A stretch of DNA of 64,000 nucleotides from JAOUJD01 sp963726405 (GCA_963726405.1 CAVSCF010000004.1:1-64000); one strand, 5' to 3'. Counted from the stretch's first letter, positions 18,734 through 27,534 are shown. Notes: generated by a model from the sequence alone, not told the origin. Made by a program: numbers and translations.

Positions 18734-19738
18734 CTACTTGCCCAGCGCAACGGCCTTGTCGATCGCCGCCTTGGCGCCCTGGACTTCCTTGCCGAACTCC
18801 TCGTAGATGCCGGTGCTCGCCTTGATGAAGGCGTCCTTGTCGACTTCGTTGACCTGCATGCCGGCCGCCTTCAGTTTGTTGAGCAGGTCTTCCTCGTCCT
18901 TCGCCGCCGTCTCGTAGACGAACGCCTGGGTTTCCTTCGCGGTGTCCTCGAGGATCTTGCGCACGTCCGCGGGCACGTTGTTCCACGAACGGCCGACGAT
19001 CACGTAGGCGGGCGTGTACACGTGGCCGGAGAGCGACAGGAACTTCTGCACTTCCTGCAGCTTCGCCGAATAGATCTGCGTGAACGGGTTCTCCTGGCCG
19101 TCCATCACGCCGGTCTGCAGCGCGGTGAACAGCTCCGAGAACTTCATCGGGCTCGGGTTCGCGCCGTAGGCCTGGAACATCTTCACGCGCCACTTGCCTT
19201 CCGGCACGCGCAGCTTGATGCCCTGGAGGTCCGCGGGCACCTTGATGGGCCGCTTGCTGTTCGTGATGTGGCGGGTACCGTTTTCCCACACAGCGAGGAC
19301 CTTGACGCCTTTCTTTTCCGCGGCGGGCGCGAGCATCGGCCAGAAGACCTCCTTCTCGATCTTCGCCATGTGGTTGCGGTCCTTCACGATGTACGGCATC
19401 TCGAAGATGCCGAAGAGGTCGACTTCGGAGCTCATCACCGTCGACGGCACCGCCATGTCGAGCGTGCCGAGCTTGACCTTCTGGATCATCTCCTTGTCGC
19501 CGCCGAGCTGGCTGGAGCCGTACGCGACCACCTTGGCCTTGCCGCCCAGCTTGGCATTGGCGCGCTTCGCGAATTCGTCCGCGCTCTTCTGGAAGATGGA
19601 TCCCGGCTCACCGACGTGGCCGATCTTGATTTCCTGCTGGGCCTGGGCGGCTCCGATGAGGCCGGCCGACAGCGCAACGGCCAGGGCGGTCTTGAGCAGG
19701 GTGCGGCGGTGCGAGGCTGTCTTCTTGCTGCGGGTCAT
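18734..19738 (-). CDS. dctP: TRAP transporter solute-binding protein (DctP)
   Basis: This 334-residue periplasmic protein has an N-terminal twin-basic/serine stretch and signal peptide ending near AQAQQ (residue 35). The DctP fold follows, with IKIGHVGEPGSIFQKSADEFAKR and the conserved arginine region LQGIKLRVPEG. The family arginine, which salt-bridges the substrate carboxylate, is expected in this segment. AAGGAGA precedes the ATG. It would capture an organic acid for the DctQM permease. The gene lies 104 bases past the aminotransferase gene, close enough to share its transcript. Confidence 0.92.
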   Translation of the reverse strand: MTRSKKTASHRRTLLKTALAVALSAGLIGAAQAQQEIKIGHVGEPGSIFQKSADEFAKRANAKLGGKAKVVAYGSSQLGGDKEMIQKVKLGTLDMAVPSTVMSSEVDLFGIFEMPYIVKDRNHMAKIEKEVFWPMLAPAAEKKGVKVLAVWENGTRHITNSKRPIKVPADLQGIKLRVPEGKWRVKMFQAYGANPSPMKFSELFTALQTGVMDGQENPFTQIYSAKLQEVQKFLSLSGHVYTPAYVIVGRSWNNVPADVRKILEDTAKETQAFVYETAAKDEEDLLNKLKAAGMQVNEVDKDAFIKASTGIYEEFGKEVQGAKAAIDKAVALGK

Positions 19739-19842
19739 CTTGGTCTCCTTGGCTTCTCTTCTGTCTCGTCTCTTGCGTCCGGTATTTCTTGCTCGGCTCG
19801 GGCTCGGACGTGCCCGACGCCTTCACTTTCCCGGGTGCGTGT

Positions 19843-21048
19843 TCAGGCGGCGCGCGCGACTTCGGCCACGGGTGCCTCCGCCAGGTACGCCATCGCGGCA
19901 TCGACGCCGCCCTTGCGGTGCGGCACACCGGCGAGCGCGAGCCCCATTTCCACTCCCGCGAGCGTTCCGCACAGCATCAGGTCGTTGAAGTAACCGAGGT
20001 GGCCGATGCGGAAGATCTTCCCGGACACCTTGCCCAGGCCCTGGCCGAGCGACATGTCGAAGCGTTCCAGCACGATCCTGCGGAACGCGTCGGCGTTGTG
20101 GCCCTCGGGCATCAGCACGGCGGTGAGGGCGGAGCTGTATTCGTTCGGGTTCACGCAGAGGATCTCGAGCCCCCACGCGCGCACGGCGCGGCGGGTGGCC
20201 TCGGCGAACCGGTCGTGCCGCCGGAACACGTTCGTCAGTCCCTCGGCGAACAGCATGTCGAGGGCTTCGTGCAGTCCGTACAGCAGGTTGGTCGCGGGGG
20301 TGTACGGGAAGTACCCGTTGACGTTGGCCGCCAGCATCTCCTTCCAGTCCCAGTAGGAACGCGGCAGCTTCGCGTCGGCCGAGGCGGCGAGCGCCTCGCG
20401 GCTGATGGCGTTGAACGACAGGCCGGGCGGGAGCATCAGGCCTTTCTGCGAACCGCCGACGGTGACGTCCACACCCCATTCATCGTGCCGGTAGTCGATG
20501 GAACCGAGCGACGAGATCGTGTCGACGAAGAGCAGCGCGGGATGGCCGACGCGGTCGATCGCGGCGCGAATCGGCGGGATGGCGGTGGTCACGCCCGTCG
20601 ACGTTTCGTTGTGGACCACGCAGACCGCCTTGATCGCGTGGCCGGTGTCGGTGCGCAGACGCTTCTCGATCTCCGCGGCATTCGCGCCCTGGCGCCAGTC
20701 GCCGGGCATGAAGTCGACGACCAGGCCCAGGCGCTCGGCGAGCTTCTTCCAGAGGCTCGCGAACTGGCCGGTCTCCGCCATCAACACGCGATCGCCCGGG
20801 GACAATGTGTTGACGAGCGCCGCTTCCCAGGCGCCGGTGCCGCTCGCGGGATAGATGATCACGTCCTGTTCCGTCTGGAACACGCGCTTGATTCCCGCGA
20901 GCACCGTCTTGCCGAGCTTGCCGAACTCGGGACCGCGGTGATCGATGGTGGGATGGTCGATCGCGCGCAGCACGCGGTCCGGGACGTTGGTCGGGCCGGG
21001 GATCTGGAGGAAGTGGCGACCGGAGGGATGGCTGTCGAGTTCGAGCAT
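19843..21048 (-). CDS. Class V aminotransferase (serine-glyoxylate / alanine-glyoxylate type)
   Basis: This 401-residue PLP enzyme begins with the characteristic FLQIPGPTNVPDRVL and contains IDHRGPEF and ASGTGAWEAAL. FVDTISSLGSIDYRHDEWGVDV carries the PLP-pyridine aspartate, and GGSQKGLMLPPGLS carries the catalytic lysine (residue about 197). This is the pattern of serine-glyoxylate and alanine-glyoxylate aminotransferases. It is the first gene of the minus-strand TRAP/CoA-transferase operon and is divergent from the GntR gene. A GGTATAC palindrome sits about 20 bases upstream of its ATG. It may supply or remove glyoxylate or a related 2-oxo acid in the pathway. Confidence 0.88.
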   Translation of the reverse strand: MLELDSHPSGRHFLQIPGPTNVPDRVLRAIDHPTIDHRGPEFGKLGKTVLAGIKRVFQTEQDVIIYPASGTGAWEAALVNTLSPGDRVLMAETGQFASLWKKLAERLGLVVDFMPGDWRQGANAAEIEKRLRTDTGHAIKAVCVVHNETSTGVTTAIPPIRAAIDRVGHPALLFVDTISSLGSIDYRHDEWGVDVTVGGSQKGLMLPPGLSFNAISREALAASADAKLPRSYWDWKEMLAANVNGYFPYTPATNLLYGLHEALDMLFAEGLTNVFRRHDRFAEATRRAVRAWGLEILCVNPNEYSSALTAVLMPEGHNADAFRRIVLERFDMSLGQGLGKVSGKIFRIGHLGYFNDLMLCGTLAGVEMGLALAGVPHRKGGVDAAMAYLAEAPVAEVARAA

Positions 21049-21066
21049 GGTGGCCGGACAATCCGA

Positions 21067-21080
21067 TTTGGTATACAAAA
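21067..21080. promoter_or_regulatory. Candidate GntR operator, proximal to aminotransferase gene
   Basis: TTTGGTATACAAAA is a near-perfect palindrome centred on GTATAC, 19 bases upstream of the aminotransferase ATG. A second copy of the GGTATAC core lies at 21222-21229 in the same divergent intergenic region. FCD-type GntR regulators bind such short palindromes, so the regulator encoded at 21233 is the obvious candidate. Binding is inferred. Confidence 0.6.
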
Positions 21081-21221
21081 CGCATCCTAACCAAATGTCA
21101 TGGGCGGCCGCAAGCGAAGCGCCCCGCCTCGCGGCCTCGGCGCTATGCTTTCTGTGTAGGGAAAATGCGCGAGAAGGCACGTCAGCTGACCGCCTTGGCG
21201 TTTCTCCTGTACGCACTGTTC

Positions 21222-21229
21222 GGTATACC
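21222..21229. promoter_or_regulatory. Candidate GntR operator, proximal to regulator gene
   Basis: GGTATACC is a perfect palindrome placed 3 bases before the GTG start of the GntR gene, overlapping the translation start region. It shares the GGTATAC core with the site at 21067-21080, about 150 bases away. The pair suggests autoregulation and co-control of both divergent operons. Confidence 0.6.
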
Positions 21230-21232
21230 AAC

Positions 21233-21961
21233 GTGAACGCACCCGATGGACCCGCTCCGCTGACCGCAGCCTCGCCGGCCGCGACTACCCTGGCCGAAGT
21301 GCTGGCCGACCGCCTGCGCGAACTCATCATCGAGGGCGAGCTGGCACCGGGCACGCGCCTGAACGAGCGCGCGCTGTGTGACCGCCTCGGCGCCTCGCGC
21401 ACGCCGTTGCGCGAGGCGTTCCGGCTCCTCGCGGCCGAACACCTCGTCGAGTTGCAGCCCAATCGCGGCGCGCAGGTGGTGTCGCTGTCCGACGACGACA
21501 TCCGCGAAAGCTTCGAAGTGATGGGCGCGCTCGAGGCGCTCGCCGGGGAACTGGCCTGCCGGAACATCGCTGCCGGGGAAGTCGCCGAAGTGAAGGCGCT
21601 GACCTTCGAGATGCTCGCGTGCCACGCGCGCCGCGACCTGCCGGCGTACTACCGGATCAACCGGCTGATCCACCAGTGCATCAACCGCGCCGCGCGCAAC
21701 CAACTGCTGACGCAGGTGTACTCGAACCTCAACCAGCGGATCGAGAACCTTCGCTTCCGGTCCAACTTCGACCAGCACAAGTGGGACAAGGCGGCGCGCG
21801 AGCACTCCGACATGGTGGAGGCGCTGGAGGCCCGGGACGGCGCGCGGCTCGCGGCGATCCTGCGCCGGCATCTCGAGGAGAAATGCCAGGCGGTGCTTGA
21901 AGGCCGGCGTGCCGAACGCGAAGTGGCCACACGACCGGTCGCAGGGGAGGCCGCCGCATGA
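21233..21961 (+). CDS. GntR-family transcriptional regulator, FCD domain
   Basis: This 242-residue regulator has a winged helix-turn-helix (about 18-85; LAPGTRLNERALCDRLGAS, TPLREAFRLL) and an all-helical FCD ligand domain (about 95-225) with the metal/ligand histidine region NRLIHQCINRAARN and a late REHSDMVEALEARD. Such proteins usually repress catabolic operons and release DNA on binding an organic acid. The GTG at 21233 is chosen as start because it is the first plausible codon after the GGTATACC palindrome and leaves a normal N-terminus. The stop overlaps the next ATG by ATGA, coupling it to the large dehydrogenase gene. Confidence 0.88.
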   Translation: MNAPDGPAPLTAASPAATTLAEVLADRLRELIIEGELAPGTRLNERALCDRLGASRTPLREAFRLLAAEHLVELQPNRGAQVVSLSDDDIRESFEVMGALEALAGELACRNIAAGEVAEVKALTFEMLACHARRDLPAYYRINRLIHQCINRAARNQLLTQVYSNLNQRIENLRFRSNFDQHKWDKAAREHSDMVEALEARDGARLAAILRRHLEEKCQAVLEGRRAEREVATRPVAGEAAA

Positions 21962-24900
21962 ATGCGCCCCTGGCCCGCCCGCTCGTCTTTCATGCTCCAG
22001 GCGACAACGAACTCGCACGGCGGCTTCGCAGCGCGGTCGAGGGCGAAGTCCTCTTCGACCGTGCCTCCCGCGGTCGCTACTCCACCGACGCCTCGATCTA
22101 CCAGGTCGAGCCCGTGGGCGTGCTGGTGCCGCGCTCGCACGCCGACGTGCGCGCGGCGGTCGACGTCTGCCGCGAGTTGCGCGTGCCCATGCTGGCCCGC
22201 GGCGGCGGCAGTTCGCAGTGCGGCCAGACCGTCGGCGCCGCCCTCGTCATCGATCACAGCAAGCATCTGAACGGTGTGGTCGCGTTCGACCGCGAGGCGA
22301 TGACGGTGACGGTGGAGCCCGGCATCGTGCTCGATGCGCTCAACGCCTGGCTGAAACCGCACGGCGTCTGGTTTCCGGTCGATGTCAGCACGTCCGCACA
22401 GGCGACGATCGGCGGCATGGCCGGCAACAACTCGTGCGGCTCGCGCTCGATCGCGTACGGCAACATGGTGCACAACGTGGTCGCGGCCGACGCGCTGCTC
22501 GCCGACGGCACCGAGGCGTGGCTCGGACCCGAAGCGCGGATGGGCGATGCGCCGCCCCGCCTGCGTGCCCTCATGGACGGCCTGCGCGCGGTCGCGGATC
22601 GCGAGCGCGACGAGATCGCGCGCCAGGTACCGAAGGTGATGCGCCGCGTCGGCGGCTACAACCTCGATGTCTTCCATCCGCAGAGCGAACGGCCGTACAC
22701 CGGCGACGGCAGCGTCAATTACTCGCACCTGCTGGTGGGCAGCGAGGGAACGCTGGCCTGGATGCGCACGCTGACGCTGAAGCTCGCGCCGCTTCCCAAG
22801 CACAAGGCGCTCGGCGTCGTCAGCTTCCCGACGCTCTACCGGGCGATGGAACTGACGAAGCACATCGTGAGGCTGGGGCCGGCGGCGGTCGAACTGGTCG
22901 ACCGCACGATGATCGAGCTCGCCCGCAGCAATCCGTCGTTCCGGCCGGTCATCGACGCCGCACTCGTCGGTGAGCCCGACGCGATCCTGCTCGTCGAATT
23001 CGTCGGCGAGGATGCCGATGCCCCGCGCCGCAAGCTCGACGATCTCGTCGCGCTGATGGGCGACCTCGGCCTGCCGGGGCAGGTCGTTCGCCTGCCGGAC
23101 GCCGGGCCGCAGAAGGCGCTCTGGGACGTGCGCAAGGCGGGGCTGAACATCATGATGAGCATGAAGGGCGACGGCAAGCCGGTGTCCTTCATCGAGGACT
23201 GCGCGGTGCCGCTCGATCACCTCGCGGACTATGTGGCGCGGCTGACCGAGGTGTTCGCGCGGCACGGCACGCGCGGCACCTGGTACGCGCACGCCTCGGT
23301 CGGCACGCTGCACGTGCGTCCGATCCTCGACATGCGGCAGGGCGGGCCGAACGGCGGCGCGGCGAAGATGCGCGCCATCGCCGAGGAAGCGGCGGCCATG
23401 GTGCGGCAGTACAAGGGCGCGTACTCGGGCGAGCACGGTGACGGCCTGGTGCGCACCGAGTGGGTCGCCTGGCAGTTCGGGCCGCGCCTGACGCGTGCGT
23501 TCGAGGAGGTGAAGGCGCTGTTCGACCCCGATGGTCTGATGAATCCGGGCAAGATCGTGCGCGGCACGAAGATGGACGATGCGAGCCTGTTCCGTTATCC
23601 GCCGGGCTACGCGCCGCTGAAGCTCGACACCGCGCTCGACTGGTCGGCGTGGAACGTGCGGGCGGATCCGGTGACCGAGCAGGTCACCGCGCCGGGCACG
23701 GGCGGCGATCCCGCGAAGGGATACGCCAAGGCCGTCGAGATGTGCAACAACAACGGCCACTGCCGCAAGTTCGACGCCGGGACGATGTGCCCGAGCTTCC
23801 GCGTGACGCGCGACGAGGAGCACTCGACCCGCGGGCGCGCCAACACGCTGCGGCTGGCGGTCTCCGGCCAGCTCGGTACCGACTTCGCCAATGAAGCGGT
23901 GCGCGAGGCGCTCGCGCTCTGCGTGAGCTGCAAGGGCTGCAAGCGCGACTGTCCGACGGGCGTGGACATGGCGAAGATGAAGATCGAGTTCGCCTTCCAC
24001 TGGCAGAAGAAGCACGGGCTGACGCTGAAGGACCGGCTCGTCGCGACGATGCCGAAGTGGGCGCCGTGGGCGGCGCGCTTCCCGTTCATCGCCAACCTGC
24101 GCGACGCGCTGCCCGGGGCGGCGCGCCTGTCGGAACGGATCGCGGGGCTGTCGGCCCGACGCACGCTGCCGCAGTGGCGCGGAGACACGTTCCTTGCAAG
24201 CAAGGCCGCGCAGGCGGCGACCGTCGATCGGCCCGAAGTCGTGCTGCTGGTGGACACGTTCAACAACTATCACGAGCCCGAGAACGCGCACGCGGCGCTG
24301 CGGGTGCTGCAGGCGGCCGGATACCGGGTCGCGGTGGCGCGCGCGAACGCGAACGACGCGGAGCGTGACCGGCCGCTCTGCTGCGGCCGCACCTATCTCG
24401 GCGCCGGGCTGGTGGACGAAGCGAAGCGGGAGGCGCGGCGGATGGTCGAGGCCCTGGCCCCTCACGTGGCGGCCGGCGCGACCGTCGTCGGCCTGGAGCC
24501 CTCGTGCCTGCTGTCGCTGCGCGACGAATTCCTGGTGATGGGCCTCGGAGACGCGGCGCAGCAGTTGTCGAGCCGCGCGCTGATGATCGAGGAGTTCCTC
24601 GCGCGCGAACACAAGGCGGGACGCCTGAAGCTGCCGCTGAAGGCCTTGCCGCAGAAGCGCGCGCTCGTGCACGGACACTGCCACCAGAAGGCATTCGACG
24701 CGATGAGCCCCGTCGTATCGGTGCTGAAGCTGATTCCCGGCTTGCAGGTCGAGGTGATCGAGTCGAGCTGCTGCGGAATGGCGGGAAGCTTCGGCTACGA
24801 GGCCGAGCATTACGACGTCTCGATGAAGATGGCCGAGCTGTCGCTGCTGCCGGCGGTGCGGGCGGCGGGCGCCGACACGCTGATCGTGGCGGACGGCACC

Positions 24901-25017
24901 AGTTGCCGTCATCAGATCGCCGACGGCACGCGAGCGTCGGGACGACGGGAAGCGCTGCACGTTGTCCGCGTGCTCGAGAGCGCCCTGCTTGCGCCGACGA
25001 GTGCCGTGGATCAATGA
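21958..25017 (+). CDS. FAD-binding and Fe-S-binding D-2-hydroxyacid dehydrogenase (GlcD-GlcF / YdiJ-like fusion)
   Basis: This 1019-residue protein joins an N-terminal PCMH-type FAD domain (VLVPRSHADVRAAVDVCREL, ARGGGSSQCGQTVG, SAQATIGGMAGNNSCGSRS), an FAD-oxidase C-terminal domain (to about 530, with GEHGDGLVRTEW), and a ferredoxin/CCG half. The 4Fe-4S cysteines are C655, C658, C661 and C665, with a further cysteine-rich stretch near 597-610. The CCG motifs are CCGRTY and CCGMAGSFG. This is the layout of E. coli YdiJ and of fused glycolate/D-lactate/D-2-hydroxyglutarate dehydrogenases that oxidise D-2-hydroxyacids at the cytoplasmic membrane. It is coupled to the GntR regulator and probably belongs to the same regulon as the TRAP operon. 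Confidence 0.9.
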   Translation: MNAPLARPLVFHAPGDNELARRLRSAVEGEVLFDRASRGRYSTDASIYQVEPVGVLVPRSHADVRAAVDVCRELRVPMLARGGGSSQCGQTVGAALVIDHSKHLNGVVAFDREAMTVTVEPGIVLDALNAWLKPHGVWFPVDVSTSAQATIGGMAGNNSCGSRSIAYGNMVHNVVAADALLADGTEAWLGPEARMGDAPPRLRALMDGLRAVADRERDEIARQVPKVMRRVGGYNLDVFHPQSERPYTGDGSVNYSHLLVGSEGTLAWMRTLTLKLAPLPKHKALGVVSFPTLYRAMELTKHIVRLGPAAVELVDRTMIELARSNPSFRPVIDAALVGEPDAILLVEFVGEDADAPRRKLDDLVALMGDLGLPGQVVRLPDAGPQKALWDVRKAGLNIMMSMKGDGKPVSFIEDCAVPLDHLADYVARLTEVFARHGTRGTWYAHASVGTLHVRPILDMRQGGPNGGAAKMRAIAEEAAAMVRQYKGAYSGEHGDGLVRTEWVAWQFGPRLTRAFEEVKALFDPDGLMNPGKIVRGTKMDDASLFRYPPGYAPLKLDTALDWSAWNVRADPVTEQVTAPGTGGDPAKGYAKAVEMCNNNGHCRKFDAGTMCPSFRVTRDEEHSTRGRANTLRLAVSGQLGTDFANEAVREALALCVSCKGCKRDCPTGVDMAKMKIEFAFHWQKKHGLTLKDRLVATMPKWAPWAARFPFIANLRDALPGAARLSERIAGLSARRTLPQWRGDTFLASKAAQAATVDRPEVVLLVDTFNNYHEPENAHAALRVLQAAGYRVAVARANANDAERDRPLCCGRTYLGAGLVDEAKREARRMVEALAPHVAAGATVVGLEPSCLLSLRDEFLVMGLGDAAQQLSSRALMIEEFLAREHKAGRLKLPLKALPQKRALVHGHCHQKAFDAMSPVVSVLKLIPGLQVEVIESSCCGMAGSFGYEAEHYDVSMKMAELSLLPAVRAAGADTLIVADGTSCRHQIADGTRASGRREALHVVRVLESALLAPTSAVDQ

Positions 25018-25132
25018 GACTTGGTCAGCAGTGGGTCAGCAGCGGCTGAAGCAACCGAGCTGACCTGCTTCACGAGCTGGCCGCGCCTGACAACAACCAG
25101 GTAACCAGACGCGAGCAATGGAGTCGACCGGA

Positions 25133-25151
25133 GCGGCCCTGTCAGGGCCGC
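25133..25151. terminator. Hairpin between convergent genes
   Basis: GCGGCCC-TGTCA-GGGCCGC is a perfect 7-base stem extendable by two more pairs. It sits between the end of the dehydrogenase gene and the stop of the convergent hypothetical gene, whose stop codon it overlaps. There is no T-tract, so intrinsic termination is uncertain. Confidence 0.45.
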
Positions 25152-25681
25152 CCTCTGGCCGCTGCGTACGACATCAGGACAGCCGCAAACTCGTCCCGCT
25201 GCTCGATCCGCAGCGTGACCGTCACCGGGCCCGCTCTCCAGTGAGCCTCGGCCGGAATGCCGGCCGAGCGAATTCCGGTCCCGGCGAGTTCCCGGCCGTA
25301 GCGCAGGGACGCGGCCTGTCTCAGTTCATCGAACTCAATCATCGCGGCAGTTGGCGTTAGCAAGCGCGTCGGGAGCAGCAGCACCTGCTGCAGGCCATGG
25401 TCGTCGAAATACAGTTCGGCGTTGAAGGCGCGGTCCAGGTTCGAGACTTTTGAAGCCACGAGGCCAAGCGACAGGCCGTTGTCGAGCGACTTCGGCTGCG
25501 GGGGCGGCACGGCGCCCGGTAGAACGGCTCGCACATCGGACAGTGTCATGCCGGGCTCGGTGACGTCCCATAGCACCTTCTGCTGGCTCAGCAGCAGTGC
25601 CGCGAAGCACGTTACGACCACGACGACGATCAGGGCAATCCAGCGCACGAAGGTGATGACCGGGAAACGGACCGTGGACAT
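25142..25681 (-). CDS. Hypothetical membrane-anchored protein
   Basis: This 179-residue protein has one N-terminal membrane helix (about 8-31, rich in V/A/L) followed by a soluble, presumably periplasmic domain. The domain includes a LSDVRAVLPGAVPPP segment reminiscent of short conserved hypothetical proteins. No catalytic motif is recognised. GGAG lies 11 bases upstream of the chosen ATG. It is convergent with the large dehydrogenase and shows no functional link to it. Confidence 0.65.
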   Translation of the reverse strand: MSTVRFPVITFVRWIALIVVVVVTCFAALLLSQQKVLWDVTEPGMTLSDVRAVLPGAVPPPQPKSLDNGLSLGLVASKVSNLDRAFNAELYFDDHGLQQVLLLPTRLLTPTAAMIEFDELRQAASLRYGRELAGTGIRSAGIPAEAHWRAGPVTVTLRIEQRDEFAAVLMSYAAARGRP

Positions 25682-25734
25682 TGCCAGTACTCCGCCGGAT
25701 CTGCCATCTAGGGCTAGCCCGGACGGCGCTGGCT

Positions 25735-25755
25735 GGCTGCTTTCGGCTGGCCTGG
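25735..25755. repeat. GGCCGAAAGCG-like intergenic repeat
   Basis: GGCTGCTTTCGGCTGGCC is the reverse of a GGCCAGCCGAAAGCAGCC form of the motif shared with sites near 6334, 10751, 50021 and 58591. Confidence 0.35.
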
Positions 25756-25853
25756 CATCACTCTCCCGAAAGTCCAAAAGTCAGCACCGGGATGGACGCA
25801 CAGGCCATGACGGTCGCTCGACTCGCTTTCGAAACCGGGCGCCAGCGACTTCT

Positions 25854-26070
25854 CAGTCCTTCATCCTCAAGCGGTTCCGTCGCTCAGGCGCAGGCTACGC
25901 CTTGGCCAAGCACGTCCTACTCAACCATCCTGGCGCCTGGGAAGTGGGCCGAATGCCCGCCAACCTCGCGGCTCAGGCCTTCTGGCGCCGCGTCATCGAG
26001 AAGGTAACCTCAGGCAGCTACGTCGAAGTGGACATTTTCCGTGGCTTGGGCCTGGCGTTCCACCGTCGAT
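25854..26070 (+). pseudogene. GNAT acetyltransferase remnant (C-terminal half)
   Basis: One frame reads FILKRFRRSGAGYALAKHV, then HPGAWEVGRMPANLAAQAFWRRVIEK. This is the acetyl-CoA-binding loop and C-terminal helix of a GNAT-family acetyltransferase (pattern: RRxGxGxxLA... AN.AAxxFWR). The N-terminal half is absent and no start codon fits; downstream, the frame runs on without family features. It is a truncated gene. Confidence 0.65.
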
Positions 26071-26182
26071 GCCGCCTTGGCTCGAACGTTAGGCAGCACA
26101 GGCCGGCCTGTCGTGGCAGCTCCGCGAGAAGCAGGCGCGATGCAGCGTACGATCGTGGCGTCGTCCTGACACGGTCACACCC

Positions 26183-26584
26183 ATGCCTACCTCAGCGAAG
26201 CGTCCCGCATCGGTCACGGCCAAACGTGCACCGAAGAAGGCCGTCGAGCCGGTCTCGAAGCCATTCCTGCGCTTCCACCACTCGCACGAGTTACGAGTGA
26301 AGACACTCGACATTCTCGTGATCGTCGAGAACGCTGAGAAGGCGACCGCCTACTCTGGAGAACTGACTGAGCTGGTCCTTGAGCTGACCGATCACGGCAT
26401 GGACCAGTACTTTCTGCAGTCGCTCAAGGCAACGAAGGCGAACTTCGTTGTGCAACAGTCTGCCGCCCTTGGGCTGGCTGGCGTGCAGAAGGTGATGGGC
26501 ACCGTCATCCGCAACATACTCGGCCGCATGGACGATCGGCAGTTGCTCGTGGTTTGCAGCTCCATTCGTCAGTTCATGGCGTGA
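26183..26584 (+). CDS. Conserved-type hypothetical protein, 133 residues
   Basis: The ATG at 26183 opens a small soluble protein. A basic, alanine/lysine-rich N-terminus (residues 1-25) precedes a compact alpha/beta-looking body (about 30-130) with alternating helices such as SLKATKANFVVQQSAALGLAG. No family motif is recognised. The basic tail could contact nucleic acid, but nothing else supports that. The frame has normal codon usage for the window, and the length and composition suggest a real gene. It precedes the pirin gene by 41 bases and might share its transcript. Confidence 0.55.
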   Translation: MPTSAKRPASVTAKRAPKKAVEPVSKPFLRFHHSHELRVKTLDILVIVENAEKATAYSGELTELVLELTDHGMDQYFLQSLKATKANFVVQQSAALGLAGVQKVMGTVIRNILGRMDDRQLLVVCSSIRQFMA

Positions 26585-26625
26585 GGCCTGAAACTCATGA
26601 CCAAGGCGACTTCCCCTCACCGCGA

Positions 26626-27528
26626 ATGCACACGATCATCGAGCAAGTCATTCCCGCGCGCCGGCGCGACCTCGGCGGTTTCGAGGTCGGCCGGCTGCTG
26701 CCGGCCGGTCGCCGCCGCATGGTCGGCCCGTTCATCTTCTTCGACCACATCGGTCCGGCCGCGTTGACACCGCCGCTGCCGCGCGCCATGGACGTGCGCC
26801 CGCATCCGCACATCGGCCTCGCCACCGTCACCTATCTCTTCGCGGGCGAGATGACGCATCGCGATTCGCTCGGCTGCGAGCAGGTGATCCGGCCGGCGGA
26901 GGTGAACTGGATGACGTCCGGGCGCGGCATCTCGCACTCGGAGCGTTTCGACGGCATGCGCGAGCGCGGCGGCGAACTGCACGGCATCCAGGCCTGGGTA
27001 GCGCTGCCAGCCGAAGACGAGGAGACCGAACCCGCGTTCGAACATTACGGCCGCAACGAACTGCCGATGATCGAGGACTCAGGCTGGCAGGCACGCCTGA
27101 TCGCCGGGGAATTGCTGGGCGCCCGCAGCAGCGTCCGGACCCGCTCGCCGTTGCTCTACGCGCACGTCGAGCTTGCGGCGGGCGCGCGGTTCGTCGTTCC
27201 CAACGCCGCGACCGAACGCGCGCTCTTCGTCGCGCGCGGAGCCGTCGAGGTCGGCGGGCAGCACTGCCCGGTCGCGCAGATGCTGGTGCTCGCCGCGGGA
27301 GCGACGCCCGTGGTCGAGGCCCGCGAACCCGCGACGGTGATGCTCCTGGGAGGCGAGCCCGTCGGGCCGCGCTACATCTGGTGGAACTTCGTCTCGTCGC
27401 GACCCGAGCGCATCGGGCAGGCGAAGGCAGACTGGCAGGCCGGCCGCATCCCGTTGCCCGTGGGCGATGGCGGCGAGTGGATCCCCGCGCCGAACGACCC
27501 GATGCCCGAGCGGCACCCGCTGTCGTAG
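26626..27528 (+). CDS. Pirin family protein
   Basis: This 300-residue bicupin has the pirin N-terminal domain with the metal-site histidines in PHPHIGLATVTYLFAGEMTHRDS and a downstream HSE segment (SGRGISHSERF). A glutamate in HGIQAW-type context follows, then the C-terminal cupin domain. Pirins bind iron and either act as quercetinase-like dioxygenases or as redox-sensing regulators; sequence alone does not separate these. The ATG at 26626 is chosen because homology (RDLGGFEVGRLLP) starts soon after it. A hairpin at 27535-27551 follows the stop. Confidence 0.9.
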   Translation: MHTIIEQVIPARRRDLGGFEVGRLLPAGRRRMVGPFIFFDHIGPAALTPPLPRAMDVRPHPHIGLATVTYLFAGEMTHRDSLGCEQVIRPAEVNWMTSGRGISHSERFDGMRERGGELHGIQAWVALPAEDEETEPAFEHYGRNELPMIEDSGWQARLIAGELLGARSSVRTRSPLLYAHVELAAGARFVVPNAATERALFVARGAVEVGGQHCPVAQMLVLAAGATPVVEAREPATVMLLGGEPVGPRYIWWNFVSSRPERIGQAKADWQAGRIPLPVGDGGEWIPAPNDPMPERHPLS

Positions 27529-27534
27529 GACCGA

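Larger units (their letters stand above)
25682..26182. other. Intergenic region containing a gene remnant
   Basis: About 500 bases lack an intact gene. A GGCCGAAAGC-like repeat lies at 25735-25755 and a truncated acetyltransferase at 25854-26070. Confidence 0.5.

Noticed and set aside
21649..25014. Long minus-strand open frame (1121 codons) opposite the FAD/Fe-S dehydrogenase
   Set aside because: Mirror frame of a GC-rich gene; its composition is dominated by Arg/His/Ala/Val with no domain pattern, while the plus strand carries clear FAD and Fe-S motifs.
25118..25360. 80-codon plus-strand frame opposite the hypothetical membrane protein
   Set aside because: No ribosome site or features, and it overlaps the better-supported minus-strand gene.
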